Positions 47,620 to 60,684 of a stretch of DNA of 64,000 nucleotides are shown here, piece by piece. Position numbers and translations under genes: made by a program. Source of the DNA: Antilocapra americana. Lineage: Eukaryota; Chordata; Mammalia; Artiodactyla; Antilocapridae. The DNA lies in contig ML662449.1 of NCBI GenBank assembly GCA_007570785.1, positions 11,532,822 through 11,596,821 on the forward strand. The letters run 5' to 3'. Below the pieces are notes generated by a model, which did not search any database, had not been told where the DNA came from, and worked only from the letters and a program-made list of their open reading frames with translations. Numbering within the stretch: the stretch's first letter is position 1; every line of letters starts with the position of its first letter.

Positions 47620-48190
47620 GCTTACTACTATTTATTGAGCAGCTCTTTTCTGCCATACACTATACTTAGCCCTTTTAATACAGTATCTAATTTAACTAAA
47701 TTTTCATAACAGTCTTATGAGATAGGTACTATAATCACCTATTTTACAGTCAAGAGAAGTGAGACTATCTTTATGAGATTAAAGTCTAAAAAAGCATAGA
47801 TGGGACTTCCCTGACCGTCCAGTGTTAAGACTCCACACTTCCACTGCAGGAAGTACGGTTTCAGTTCCCTGGTTGGGGTACTAAGATTCCCCATGCTGCA
47901 TGGTGAGGCTAAAAAAAAGTAACTAATTAAAAATAAAAATAAAAAAGAGTGATTATATGTGAATGTATAACTGATTCACTGTTATAACTGATAACAGAGA
48001 CTAACACAACACTAAACCAACTACACTCCACTAAAAATTAACAAAAAGAAAATGCTTACTTTAGAATTAAAAAGAGAGAGGAGTGAGACTAAAAGGGGTT
48101 AAAATCAACTATTTAAAGTTTCATACTTGATAGGAACATCAGGATTCAAACCCAAGTCTGATTTGAAGTCTGAATTCTTTCCATGATGAA
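47620..48190 (-). mobile_element. MIR SINE (reverse), split by a CHR SINE and an L1-like tail
   Basis: 47620-47790 carries tgagataggtactataatca and the MIR core; 48120-48190 continues with ggattcaaacccaagtctga. The CHR at 47800-47948 and L1-tail-like sequence up to about 48060 lie between. Confidence 0.6.
47800..47948 (+). mobile_element. CHR-type SINE splitting a MIR
   Basis: gggacttccctgaccgtcca head, ttccctggttggggtactaa, A-rich tail. MIR-like sequence lies on both sides. Confidence 0.82.
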
Positions 48191-48315
48191 ATACTGCTGA
48201 TGCTTTTTGTTTCATGTTTTTTTTGGTTTTAGTTAATAATTAACTACACAAACAATATATGAATTCATTATTTCTTTTAAAACATAAGGAACTATAGATA
48301 CACTTTAAGTCCCTC

Positions 48316-48776
48316 TTCAGGCAAAGGTCTGGATAGTCAAAGCTGTGTTTTTTCTAGTAGTCATGTATGGATATGAGTGTTGGACCATAAGGAATGCCAA
48401 GCACTGGAGAATCGATTCTTTCAAACTGTGCTGCTGGTGAAGACTCTTGAGAGTCCCTTGGACTGCAAACAGATCAAACCAGTCAGTCCTGAAAGAAAAC
48501 AACCCTGAATATTCATTGGAAGGACTGATGCTAAAGCTGAAGCTCCAATACTTTGGCCACCTGATACGAAGAGCTGCCTCATTGGAAAAGACCCTGATGC
48601 TGGGAAAGATTGAGGGCAGGAGGAGAAGGGGACGACAGAGGTGAGATAGTTGGATGGCATTACCGACCCAATGGACATGAATTTGAGTAAATTCCAGGAG
48701 ATAGTGAGGGACAGGGAAGCTTGGCATGCTGCAGTCCATGGGGTCACAGAGTCGGACACGACTGAGTGACTGAACG
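48316..48776 (+). mobile_element. BovB LINE, 3' end
   Basis: Truncated copy from the coding end (gtagtcatgtatggatatga) to the tail (cacgactgagtgactgaacg). The C-terminal BovB reading frame is disrupted. Confidence 0.88.
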
Positions 48777-49494
48777 ATGAAGAACAGCAATTGTGATTTA
48801 TAAAAGCATATATTTGGAGCTCCTAAAACCTTTGGAATTTCCTGTCCTGAGAGTGACAAAGGGGTCACTAAAGAATATGGAATTAGTTCATTCATGTAAC
48901 TGAAAGTGTAGGGGTGAACTTCAAGCATAATGTGACAGGAACTGAAATAATGACATAGGGATTCAACTTCTCTTTTCCCATCTTGTGGTTACATTTCTAT
49001 TGTGTTGGCTTTATATCAGGCAAGATTTTACCTTGAGGTGGTAAGACAGTGTCAACAGTTCTCCATCCTATATTTTTCTGGGTTCAGAGTCATTTGAAAA
49101 GAAGTCCTTTTCCATGGCTCATTGTGAAGGCAAATTTGGCCAAAGTACCTCCTCTGAACCAATCACTGTGACCAGGAAATGGAATTCCAACACTTGGCTG
49201 GTCCTGATCACATGCTAAACTCTTGAAGGAGGGAAGGTACCCATTTGCTGTACATGGACTAAAAACAGGAAGAATTTCTAACAGGATACCAGAGTGAGGT
49301 TACCAAAAGAAGGGGAAATGGGTGTATGTTGGACAACCAAAATGTCACAGGAGGCCTCCACAGTATAATAAAATTGTTTGTATCAGTTAGGACTTTTTCT
49401 GACACAGTGCTGAAGTAAAATCACAGATTTGTCTGTGGTAGGGCAGTCAAACTAAGACAGAAAGAAAAATAAATAAATAACATGCCCCTTTTGT
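48777..49494. other. Intergenic, unassigned, left of the possible LTR
   Basis: Somewhat GC-richer than its surroundings; could be part of the same LTR-like repeat. No coding motif. Confidence 0.4.
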
Positions 49495-49930
49495 GGTAGG
49501 CCTTTCCCAACATATAGCATGAATGTGCATTTTACATTAACCAGACCACCTCAAAACAGAAGGATGTAACCAACCTTTGAGAAAAATGGTCTCTTTCCTC
49601 TGACACCAGCATTATTATTTTAAGGTTAAAATTTATTTTTTTATCCCATAGGAGGGTCACATTGACCAAAGGCTTGCTCTGTACCTGTACAACCGACCAA
49701 AACATTTTTTAATGAACTCTATGTACAATGTCAATATGTTGCATAAATTCTTTGTCTCAAAAATATATAAAACTGCATATTTAATTGCTGACCAGTGGAC
49801 CAGTTCTCAGAGCTCCTGAGAATCTGTTTCCAGAGTTAGAAGCCTCATTTTAGCTCGAATAAAATTCTGTCTCTTTTTTTCTTCTTAGCTTGATTGTTAT
49901 TTGGTTTTCCATCAACACTGGTAACAAAAG
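49495..49930 (+). mobile_element. Possible solo LTR of an old endogenous retrovirus
   Basis: A TATA-like tatataaaactgc (49767) is followed about 90 bp later by a polyadenylation signal aataaaattctgtct (near 49859) and a T-rich stretch, the spacing expected in an LTR R region. No retroviral coding sequence is seen. Left boundary, duplications and family are unknown. Confidence 0.3.
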
Positions 49931-50359
49931 CAATCTAACTTGAATTGTCTTTTTAAAAATAAAGGAATTTATTACCTTCTGTTTAAAAATGTACCCTGGA
50001 CTTGTTTTAATCAGATATGCTAAGACATACCGACATGGAAATGACTGTCATAGAAGAAGTTTATACTCATAGATCTTTAGGAAACAGGAGGGCCAGCCTA
50101 CCACGCAGGGCCATTTGGGGAAGGACCAGGGTTGGTCAGGGGACAGAAAGGATCAAGGTGGGAGAATGTGGCCCAGAGCCTTTAAAAGGGTTTTGATAGG
50201 AAAGAATGGGTGAAATAGGGTAGGTACCTGAGTCAGTTTAGGATGATAGAGTTTGATTCATTGTAGTAGGCTCTGGGCTCTGGGATGGTCTCTAGCTGGT
50301 CCTGGCCCTGGACTGATTTAGGGCAGGGGGAATACTGGTTTCACGCATGAGAGTTTGAT

Positions 50360-50374
50360 AAAGAAAATAATTGG
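50360..50374 (+). repeat. Target-site duplication, 5' copy, H3-3A retrocopy
   Basis: AAAGAAAATAATTGG is repeated exactly at 51399-51413, after the poly(A) tail. Confidence 0.9.
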
Positions 50375-51398
<1,024 letters not shown>

Positions 51399-51413
51399 AA
51401 AGAAAATAATTGG
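51399..51413 (+). repeat. Target-site duplication, 3' copy, H3-3A retrocopy
   Basis: Exact match to 50360-50374. Its A-rich start merges with the poly(A) tail. Confidence 0.9.
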
Positions 51414-52529
51414 AGAGGTTGGTTCTGGATTCTTTGGTTTACATGTCGAAGACATGCTCTGGGTATGGAAGAAGGGAGGGGAATCATTTGCTATCTGTAA
51501 GAATTAGCTAGCCCTGGGAGGGAAAGTCTTTCCAGCATCAAGGCCCCAAATGCCAGAGCATCAAGAATACAAAAAATAAGAAAGTATAGTCAACATAGCT
51601 CCTATAACTGAAAAGTTCAGAGAAATAAATTTCCTGACATAGCTAGATACGATACATACAACATTACCTCTGCATCATGCTCAGGCTCCACCTAGAGTCT
51701 CCAGGCGGTTTCAGACTCCCCGGCCACCTTCTCCACCTTCTCCACCCCCCAGATCAGTGATGCCCAAAAGAGGGCTGCATCTCTTTCCAACATCTTTTCT
51801 GCTTCAAATCCTGAAGGAAAGAAAGAGCTTCTTTACACCAAGAGTCAAAGAAAAAATCTTGATCCTCATTCTGATTGGCCGGATTTGCACCAGTTGCTGG
51901 ACCAGAAAGAGGGGAATTGCTTGTTGACTTAGGGAGCACGCCCAGTGCTCCAACCACATGATTGAGAACCAAGAGGTGGCTCTCCAGGGATGTTCTGGCA
52001 TGGTATTTTCCCAGAAGAATGGGGAATGGTTGCTGGGGAAACCAAAGCAACAGCTGTTCACTACACAATTACCTTGTAATTACTGCTGACTTGTTTAGTG
52101 TAACTTGGAGTCTTTCAATCCAGTCACATGTGTCATCAAGAACTGTAGTATTTAAAAATGTCTCACTGACACTCAGGACTCTGTCTTAAAGTTGCTATAT
52201 TAGTTGACAAGAATTGATCCCTCACCTACCCCTCACCATCCCCCACCATCTTATAATACTGCCTACATATGCCTAGTCTTTGGGTATTTCACCTTTTCTT
52301 TAAGATCTTTCAGATGACTGTGAGCAGTTCTGTGATCATGTCTGCAAAGTCTTTCATTGCAATACGATGCAATTTCCCTTGACATTTGAATTCTGCTGTC
52401 ATAGCCTTCAATTTCACCTTTAGGATATTCATTCTACCAACATCCATCCACTCCTTATAAATTATGTAGCAGCTACAAGACCTGAGAAGGTGTATGGGTG
52501 GACCCCCATCCCGTTTCTAGGGAGCACTC
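51414..52529. other. Intergenic, unassigned
   Basis: Open frames at 51754-52189 on both strands have no recognisable domain. A pyrimidine-rich ccaccttctccaccttctcc lies at about 51724-51743. Confidence 0.45.
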
Positions 52530-52670
52530 GTTCAGTCTCTCAGTCATGTGTGACTCTTTGTAACCCCAGCACACCAGGCTTCCCTGTCCTTCACTAACTC
52601 CCAGATTTTGCTCAAACTCCAGTCCATTGAGTCAGTGATGCCATCCAATCATCTCATCTTCTGTTGCTGA
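52530..52670 (-). mobile_element. BovB LINE, 3'-terminal fragment
   Basis: Reverse complement of the BovB tail: cagtctctcagtcatgtgtg to gtccattgagtcagtgatgc. A short, degraded copy. Confidence 0.75.
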
Positions 52671-52814
52671 GGGAGCACTCAGATGGGTTTAATTCAATTA
52701 GTGTAATTCTCTCTCATTTGCAGCATCATTGGTTTAGGTAGCCTAACTAGAAGCCAGTTGCATGGGACTGGATGATCACTGGAATTGGGTCAGAATTGGC
52801 TTAATGAGCGAAAA

Positions 52815-52890
52815 CAAATTGTGGCAGGCTACTGTCCACAGGGTCACAAAAGAGTCAGACACGACTAAGTGACTAAACAGCAACAACAAA
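52815..52890 (+). mobile_element. Bov-tA SINE 3' end
   Basis: tggcaggctactgtccacag to gtcagacacgactaagtgac; 5' truncated. Confidence 0.78.
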
Positions 52891-52902
52891 GTACTTTTAG
52901 AA

Positions 52903-53020
52903 GGACTTCCCTGGCCATCCAGTGCTTAAGATGCTGCATGCCAAACACAGAGGGCACAGATTCGATCCCTGGTCCCAGAACTAAGATTCTACATGCTGCA
53001 TGGTACAGCCTTAAAAAAAA
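52903..53020 (+). mobile_element. CHR-type SINE
   Basis: ggacttccctggccatccag head and gatccctggtcccagaacta; A tail. Confidence 0.82.
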
Positions 53021-53040
53021 CAAAGTTTTTGAAACATCTT

Positions 53041-53240
53041 GTGAGCTTCCCTGGTGGCTAAGTTGGTAAAGAATCTGCCTGCAATGCAGGAGAACCTGGG
53101 TTCAATCCCTGGGTTGGGAAGATCCCCTGGAGAAGGAATGGCTACCCACTCCAGCATTCTAGCCTGGAGAATTCCATGGACTGTAGAGTCCATGGGGTTG
53201 AAAAAAGACACGCCTGAGTGACTTTCACTTTCACTTTTTT
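53041..53240 (+). mobile_element. Bov-tA SINE
   Basis: gtgagcttccctggtggcta, cctgggttgggaagatcccc, then an internally shortened tail ending in ctttcactttcactttt. Confidence 0.87.
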
Positions 53241-53399
53241 CATACATCTTATATAAGAACATTGTAATAAGCATCTTTAGTAGTTAACTCCCCTTACACA
53301 TAATTATCTCCTTGGAATGTAAATGCCCAGAAGCAGAATTGCTTTATATACACATCTCTGAGACCTTGTTCTGAACTATAAGCACCTTAGTTTTCTAAC

Positions 53400-54110
53400 T
53401 CATGTTCTTACCTCTGATCTTTCCCTCCTTTCTGCCTTTCGCTGATGAAAGTATCTTTCTAAAATATTATGTTTATTATTTTAGATCCTTCCAGAAAACC
53501 CATGCTTTCCCCTTGCTGGGGCCCAGTTCCTTATCCCGATATCTGAGGACTTTCACAATCTGACTCTGCCCCAATTTCTAGACTTTTCTGCCACTACTCC
53601 ACTGTATGAATCATCCATTATAACTAAAGTCATCTACTCCTTCTCCCCTAGTACACCTTGTAATTTCCTGTCTTTGCACGTCTGTTTATGCTGTTCCCAT
53701 TCCCTGTAGGACAGGAAGTGGGAATTGTATGATAAAGGAAATGTTAGAATTAGTAATGAGCAATTCAGTGCATCACAACTCTCTATAAACCTTTCCCTCA
53801 CCTGCTTTTCCCTACATGATCCAAACTGTGGAGTTACCCCTTTTGGGAGCTGAAAGCATTGGAAGATATGCAATAATCCTTCCCACCCCATTCATTTCTG
53901 CATCCTCCCCCAGAGCCATAGGCTTGTCCACCTGCTGTCTAGGGATACCTGCCCCTTTTCCTCTCCACCATCAGTCTGGGGTCACTTACCTCATCCAAGC
54001 TGCCCTCTCACTTGTTCACGTCCATCTCTACCTGATTCTACATGCCTTTGTTCTCCATCGGTAGCTCTCTGGGTTCTGCGTTTTTGTCTGGCCATTTCTA
54101 ATCTTCTGTG
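53400..54110 (+). mobile_element. Possible degraded L2
   Basis: Phrases like gactttcacaatctgactct and tttctgccactactccactg resemble L2. Boundaries are unclear. Confidence 0.4.
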
Positions 54111-55259
54111 TTTCTACTGCCTAGCACACTCTCTGTTACCTTGGCCTGCTTTTCCTCTTTTATTATGTTTCCTGTCGCTTAGGTTGATGCTTTTAGCTCC
54201 GGTGTGAAGAGATAGGACTTCACCTTGCTGAGAGCATGCCTTTCTATCATTTTCAATAATTGTCTTTTCAGAGTCCATCAAGCAGATCATGCTTTCCAAC
54301 CTCCAAGTGATGAAGGTGCTTTGCATACTGCCTTCCTTGCTTTCCATTCCTTCCTTGTATTAATAGATGCTACAACTCTTCCAGATGCCTGAAGGTCCTG
54401 GCCAAAATCACAGAGACCTAAACCTTAGTGGTGGGGTGAACTGAGAATATGACGTGTAATAACTACAGAAAGTTTAAACACAGAAAAAACATTATTTGCT
54501 TCATAAGTTTTTCCTAGTCTCAGTTTTGGTTTCTAGAGCACATTATAAAAGAAAGTATACATAAATTCTCAAGTGTTATTAGACCCAGAGGAAGAGATAT
54601 AAATAAACTTAAAATAAAAAGGCTTACTTAAAGCACAGCCAAATTGTTAACAACTCTAGAATTGTGACAATTACTACTGACAGTTTAGAAATTAAAAAAA
54701 GACATAACTTAGCTAGAGGATTTAGGTCTAACAAAGCAGACAAATACTTAATTCTCAGATGGTACAACGGGTTTTAAAAAATAACTTCCTCTACTTCAAT
54801 AGACTATCTAGGGTTCTTATTCCCCTTAAGAAACCAATTTAGAGACAAAACAAGTGATAAAACAGACTTTTTTATACATCATAGGTTGTAGAATTAAGTG
54901 ATGGAGACCTAGTATAACAATTTAAAATTATATATGTGTATATAATGAAATAACTACATTTTCATTTGCTCCTATGTCCGTTTTTCAGAGTTTTAGTTGA
55001 AGTAGAAAGAACTTTGAAATCAATGTAGTATGAGACATTCAAAGACATAAAAATATGACTTGTTGAGAGAAGGAAAAAGTGAGAGGAGAAAATAGTAATA
55101 CTTAAGCAGAAAATATCATTATCAATATTTTAAATATCCTCATTGTTCAAACATCTTACAGGATTAAATAATGATTTAAATCTTTCCACAGTCTTTTAGG
55201 TAAAATTACCTTTGTTATTTTAAATTATCCTTTAATCAATATCCGTTTAGAAAATTTAA
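54111..55259. other. Intergenic, AT-rich, unassigned
   Basis: No gene or recognised repeat. Confidence 0.5.
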
Positions 55260-56159
55260 CTCATTTGCTTTTTCTTCAAATAGCTTTGTTGAGATATAAT
55301 TTGCATACTATGCAATCTACCTCTTTAAAATGTACAATTCAAATAAATAAAATGTATGATTCTATGACTTTTAGTATTTCGGCAAGTTGTGCAAACACCA
55401 TCACAATTAATTTTAGAATACTTTATTATCTCCAAAAGAAACCCTATACCCCTTATGGATAACCACCAATTCCACCAGTCCCCCCCAGAACTAGCAACTA
55501 CTAATATACTTCCTACCTCTATGGTTTTACCTCTTCTGGACATTTCATATAAACAGAATCATATATTATATGGCCCTTTGTGACTAAGTTCCTTCATTTT
55601 GCATGTTTTCAAATTTCATCCATGTTGCAGTACATACCAAGGCTTCATTTCTTTTTATTGTTGAATAATTCTACTATATGGGTATACCACATTTTTGCTT
55701 ATCCATTCATCACTTGCTGGAAATTTGAGTCATTTCAGCTTTTTGATTACTATGAATAACATTATTAAAAACATTTATATACAAGTTTTTGTATGTAAGT
55801 ACAAGTTTGCTAAGCATATATTTTTATTTCTCATTTCTTTTATGGATTAATAAATACTTAGGAGTGGAACTGCTGGATCACAGAGCAACTTTATGTACAA
55901 GCTTTAAGAAACTGAAAGACTGTTTTTTAAAGTAAGATGCCATTTTTTCACACCAGCAATGTATGAGGGCTTCCATTTCTCTACATTCTTGCCAATATTT
56001 TTTATTGTCTTTTTTATCACAGCATATCTCATTATGATTTTTATTTACATGTATCTGATAGCTAACAATTTTGAGTATCTTTTCATGTGTTTATCAGTCA
56101 TTTGTGCATTTTCTTTGGCGAGCTGTCCTTTTAGATCCTTGGCTCATTTTAATTGGTCT

Positions 56160-56374
56160 GTGCTGTCCTGTGCCCAGATGTTCAACCGTGTCCAACTCTT
56201 TGCGAACCCATGGACTGTAGCCCACCAGGCTCCTCTGTCCATGGGATTCTCCAGGCAAGAATACTGGAGTGAGTTGCCACGTCTCCCTCCAGGGTATCTT
56301 CCCAACCTAGGAATTGAACCCCAATCTCCTGTTGGCAGGCAGATTCTTTACCACTAGCGCTATCTGGGAAGCCC
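56160..56374 (-). mobile_element. Bov-tA SINE, first of three in a pile
   Basis: Reverse copy: gtgctgtcctgtgcccagat to ctagcgctatctgggaagcc. It is flanked by copies of the TTTAATTGGNCT site at 56148-56159 and 56375-56386. Confidence 0.87.
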
Positions 56375-56386
56375 TTTAATTGGGCT

Positions 56387-56609
56387 GTCTGCATGCTAAG
56401 TTGCTTCAGTCATGTCGACTCTTTGTAATCCCATGGATTGCAGCCCACCAGGCTCCTCTGTCCAAGGGATTCTCCAGGCAAGAATACTAGAGTTGGTTGC
56501 TATGCCATCCTCCAGGGAATCTTCCCGACTCAGGGATCGACCCATGTCTCTTATGTCTAACCTGCGTTGGTAGGTAGGTTCTTTACCACTAGCGCCACCT
56601 GGGAAGTCC
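56387..56609 (-). mobile_element. Bov-tA SINE, second of three in a pile
   Basis: Reverse copy: gcatgctaagttgcttcagt to gcgccacctgggaagtcc. It is flanked by TTTAATTGGGCT at 56375-56386 and 56610-56621. Confidence 0.87.
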
Positions 56610-56705
56610 TTTAATTGGGCTACTTATCTTTAATTATTAAGTTGTAGTAGCTTCTAATATATTCTAGATATATCTAGATATAATATTATATCTAGATATA
56701 ATATT

Positions 56706-56753
56706 GTCCGCATTGTAGGCAGACGCTTTACCGTCTGAGCCACCAGGGAAGTC
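56706..56753 (-). mobile_element. Bov-tA SINE head fragment, third in a pile
   Basis: Only the tRNA-derived head remains (ttaccgtctgagccaccagg, then gaag). It is followed by a fourth copy of the target site at 56754-56765. Confidence 0.75.
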
Positions 56754-57544
56754 TTTAATTGGGCTAATTATTTTTAATTATTAAGTTTGTAATAGCTTCT
56801 AATATATTCTAGATATAAGCCTCTCCTTTATCTTTTCTTGTTTGTGCATTAAATGTCATATCTAAGCAACTATTGCCTAATACAAGATCACAAGGAGTTA
56901 GGCCTGTGTTTTCTTCTTAGAGTTTTATAGTCTTTGATTTTGAGTGGATTTCTGCATTGATTTGTGGTAGAGAATGAAATTCATTCTTTTCTATGTGGAC
57001 ATCTAGTTGTCCCAGCACCGTTTGCCAAAATACTGTTCCTTCCCCACTGAATTGTCTTACCATTCATGTTGAAAATCAACTGATCATCAATGTGAGCGTT
57101 TCTTTCTGGACTCTCAATTAAATTCCACTGACTGATATATCTATCTTTATGCCAGAACCAGACTGTCTTTATCATCATAGCTTTGCAGTAAATTTTGAAA
57201 TTTGAAAACATGAGTCCTCCAAATTTGTTATTCTTTTTCAAGGTTGTTTTGACTATTCTGGGTCCTCTGAATTTCCATATGAATTTTAGGATAAGTTTGT
57301 CAGTTTTTGCAGAGAACCAAGCTGAGACTTTGAAATGAATTATGCTAAACCTGTAGATCATTTTGAGAATAATTTGTTATCAACATTAAGTCTCCTGATC
57401 CATGGCTATGAAGTGTTTTTTCATTTATTAAATGTTCTTTCAACAATGCTTTGTAGTTTTCAGAGTATGGTTTTATTTTTCTGTTGTTAAATTTATGCTT
57501 AGGTAAGTTTATTCTCATTAGTCATGGATTACATATCTGTTAAT

Positions 57545-58145
57545 TTTTCTGTTCACTAAAATTTACTTATAATCCTTAAATCAATACTCAAAGCACTTTA
57601 GCAGTCATTTGTAGACATGCATAGAGCAGCAACATATTTGAATCGCCTGATATGAACATCCCCAGCTGAAGTCAAATAAGGCAACATCCAGCCTTCTTTT
57701 CAGCTCTCCTGCTATAAACAAGTGTCTTTTTCATGGTCTCCTTAGTGCCACATTTCCCACTTTTTAAATCAATTTTGTTCTTGATTTCACATTGTTAAAT
57801 TGTCTCCAATTATAGTGCAGAAGTGCTGTCTAGTAGTGCTGTTTTTATGCCTAATGGGAAAAAGACATGTTAGAAATGTTAGATAAGTTTCATTCAAGCA
57901 TCGTTATAGTGCTGTTGGCTGAGTTCAATGTTAATGAATCAACAATATACACTAAATCAGGTGTCTTTAAACAGAAACACACATAAATAAGATTATGCAT
58001 TGATCATTTGATGAAAATATTGTGACCAGAGACTCATAGGAGTCTTACTGAGTATTTCCCCTAGGAGCAATGGTTCAGTATATGCTAATTCTGTGTTCAT
58101 TGTGACTTTACAGAACATAACTACTGTGAATAACAAGAACTGATT
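57545..58145. mobile_element. Unassigned old interspersed repeat inside L1
   Basis: The L1 text stops at about 57530 (ttaggtaagtttattctcat) and resumes at about 58146 (ttattttttgatgctattgt). The 0.6 kb between is not L1. One frame contains LLAEFNVNESTIYTKSGVF (about 57915-57971), which resembles the DNA-binding part of a transposase, so a pogo/Tigger-like element is possible. I could not name it. Confidence 0.4.
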
Positions 58146-58507
58146 ATATTTTATTTTTTGATGCTATTGTAGATGGAATGATTTTAATTTCATTTTTGGT
58201 TTACTCATTGCTAAAGTATAGAAATAGAATTGATTTCTATATGTTGATCTTACATTACACAATCTTTTTCAACTAATTTACTGCTTCTAATAATGTTTAG
58301 TGGATTCCTTAGCATTTTCTTTATACAAGAGTACATTATCTAGAAATCGATATAGTTTTACTTCTCCTGTTCCAATTTAGATGCACTTTATATTTTATTT
58401 TTTTATCTAGTTGCCCTGACTACAACTTCAGTACAATGTTGAATAAAAGTGGTGACATCATTTTGTCTTTTTCCTGTCATTAGAGGAAAACATTCAGTCT
58501 TTCACCA

Positions 58508-58630
58508 TTGCTGTTGTTCAGTCAATTTAAGTCATGTCTGATTCTGCGACCGACTGCAGCATGCCAGGCTTCCTTGTCCTTCACTATCTCCTGGAGTTTG
58601 CTTAAACTCATATCCATTGATTCCATGATT
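58508..58630 (-). mobile_element. BovB 3' fragment nested in an old L1
   Basis: The segment ttgctgttgttcagtcaatt to catatccattga matches the BovB tail in reverse and interrupts the minus-strand L1 at 55.3-59.3 kb. It therefore inserted after the L1. Confidence 0.75.
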
Positions 58631-59335
58631 TCATCATTAAGTTTGATATTAGTAGAAGATTTTTTATAGATGTCCTTCATCAAGTCAAGGAAGTTCCATT
58701 CTATTCCTAGTTTGTTGAATTTTTTATAATGAATGTGTTCAATTTTATGAAATGCTCTTCTGCATCTATTGAGATGTTCATGTGGTTTTTGTTCTCTGTT
58801 CTACTGATACAGTATATTATACTAACTGATTTTTGGATGATAAATCCAATCTTGAATTCCTGGGTTAAGACCCTCTGGTCCTGGTGTTTAATCAATTCTT
58901 CCTACAAATTGCTTAATTTAATTTGCTAATATTTTGTTGAGACTTTTTAGCATATATATTAATAAGAGACATTGGTCTGTAGTTTTCTTTATTGTGCTAT
59001 CTTTGGTTTTCATATCAAGGTAATATTCACCTCATGGGATGAATTGGGAAATGTTCCCTCCTTGTCTATTTTTTTGAAGAGATTTTAAGAATTTGTATTA
59101 ATTCTTCTTTAAATGTTTGGCAGACTTCACCAGGGAAGCCAGCTGGGCCCAGGATTTTTTGTGTATAGGGTTTGGCTACTAATTTAATCTCTTTATGTCT
59201 ATTCCCATTTTCTATTTCTCCTTGAATCAGTTTCAGTCATTTGCGTCTTTCTGGGAGTTTGTTGGTTTCGGTTATTATCTAATTCACTGGCATACAGTTC
59301 GTAGTATTCGTTTGTAATTCTTTGTATTTCTGTAA

Positions 59336-59984
59336 GGTCAGCGGTCCCTCAGCTACAGTTTCTACTGACTGAGCTCCTGGTTCGGCTCAGCCAGCAGCTG
59401 GACTTCAGGGCTTCTGCAAGAATCGACCAGCAGGGGTCAGCACTATACAAAACCCTCGAGCTTGAGACTTCTCCGAGTTGAAACTTTTCTTCCCAAGTCA
59501 GTCAAGTTGTCCTGGCCTTTTAGTTCTCTCGCTTCACTCTTCAGCCACACTTTACTCTGTCCTCTCTACCCACTCCCGTGAATATAGCATGGACTAGAAG
59601 CTTCACTGCTTCCTCACTCATTCAAACACGCTATCCTAGCCTTCCTCTTTCTCTACCAACTCCAGGAACATTCCTTTCACCTCATCGAGTCCTGCATACC
59701 AGTGACCAGCCATCTTCTCTCCAACCTGCTGTCCCGTCCTCTCTTGGACGCCTCATCCAGCTCTGAAATCACGTGTCATCGTCATCACTTTTGCAAACAC
59801 CTTCAGCTCTTTCATGATGCCAGACCCCTGCTTTTAAGCCAATAATGATTTCCCATTGCATTTGAAATGAAACACAAAACCCACTACAGAGCCCTAATGC
59901 TCCAGCCCTGGGCTGGTACCTCCTCTACCTGAATCACCCACCACACCCCCTCAACCATCAACCATACTTTCTCCAGATTTAAAA
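59336..59984. other. Intergenic, GC-richer block
   Basis: Moderately GC-rich, with a short open frame (59578-59766) lacking motifs. Text such as ccctaatgctccagccctgg may be degraded L2. Confidence 0.4.
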
Positions 59985-60100
59985 AAAATCATTTATTCTG
60001 GAGCATAGTTGATTAACAATGTTGTGCTAGTTTCAGGTATACAGCAAAGTGATCCAGTTATACGTATACATGTAACTATTCTTTTTCCATTTAGTCAACC
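59985..60100 (-). mobile_element. L1 3' UTR fragment, antisense
   Basis: Text caatgttgtgctagtttcag and acagcaaagtgatccagtta matches the reversed artiodactyl L1 3' UTR. Confidence 0.6.
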
Positions 60101-60449
60101 ATACTTTCATTTCTTCCCTCAACCAGTATGAAAGACATTTCCTTCAAATCCATTCTCTGACAAGATATTTATTTCCTTTAAAACACAATTTAAAAATTAT
60201 ACCCATATTTGTGTACTTATTTGATGTTTGTCTTTAACTTGAGACTGTTCACCCAACAAAGGTAGTGCCCATATATGGTTTACATCTTTTATAGAAGTAG
60301 TGCCAAGCTTTTGTTGGGTCCACAGAAGATGCTCAATTTGTTGAATTAGAATAGCAATCCAGACCTTGACCCACAAAAACAGGGACAGACGGAGATCCTC
60401 TGTTGCTTTAGGGAAAAAAAATAGCACTTTGTTATTTGTATAATATTTT

Positions 60450-60600
60450 GTACTTTAAAGCACTCACATTAATTATTGTAATAATTGCATAAGATAGGTT
60501 ATACAAGTTGGATGTATTATAATTCTCATTTGATAGATGAAGAAATTGAGTTGCAAAGGAAGTGACTTAAAATATCAGAGTAAGTACTAAAAACAAAATC
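60450..60600 (-). mobile_element. MIR SINE (reverse)
   Basis: ttctcatttgatagatgaag then aaattgagttgcaaaggaag is the reversed MIR core. It lies near the plus-strand MIR at 60685-60930. Confidence 0.65.
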
Positions 60601-60684
60601 TTTAACTTACCCATCTGTACATCTCAACTTTGTGTACACAAATTTTCTGATTCTCAATCAAACTTGCAGTGGAGAAGGGAGCCT

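Larger units (their letters stand above)
55260..59335 (-). mobile_element. Long old L1 LINE, interrupted
   Basis: Reading on the minus strand gives RT text near 58895-58707 (ENKNHMNISIDAEEHF) and the ORF2 C-terminal frame at 57361-56981 (LILKFIWKFRGPRIVKTTLK; WHKDRYISQWNLIESPE). The 3' UTR lies toward 55260. It is interrupted by three Bov-tA pieces (56160-56753), an unassigned 0.6-kb insertion (57545-58145) and a BovB fragment (58508-58630). Many stops make it inactive. Confidence 0.82.

Noticed and set aside
48317..48928. 203-codon minus-strand frame
   Set aside because: It is antisense to a BovB 3' end, a recurrent artefact of that repeat.
55959..56357. 132-codon plus-strand frame as a membrane protein
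   Set aside because: It runs through antisense L1 and a reversed Bov-tA SINE, with no independent support.
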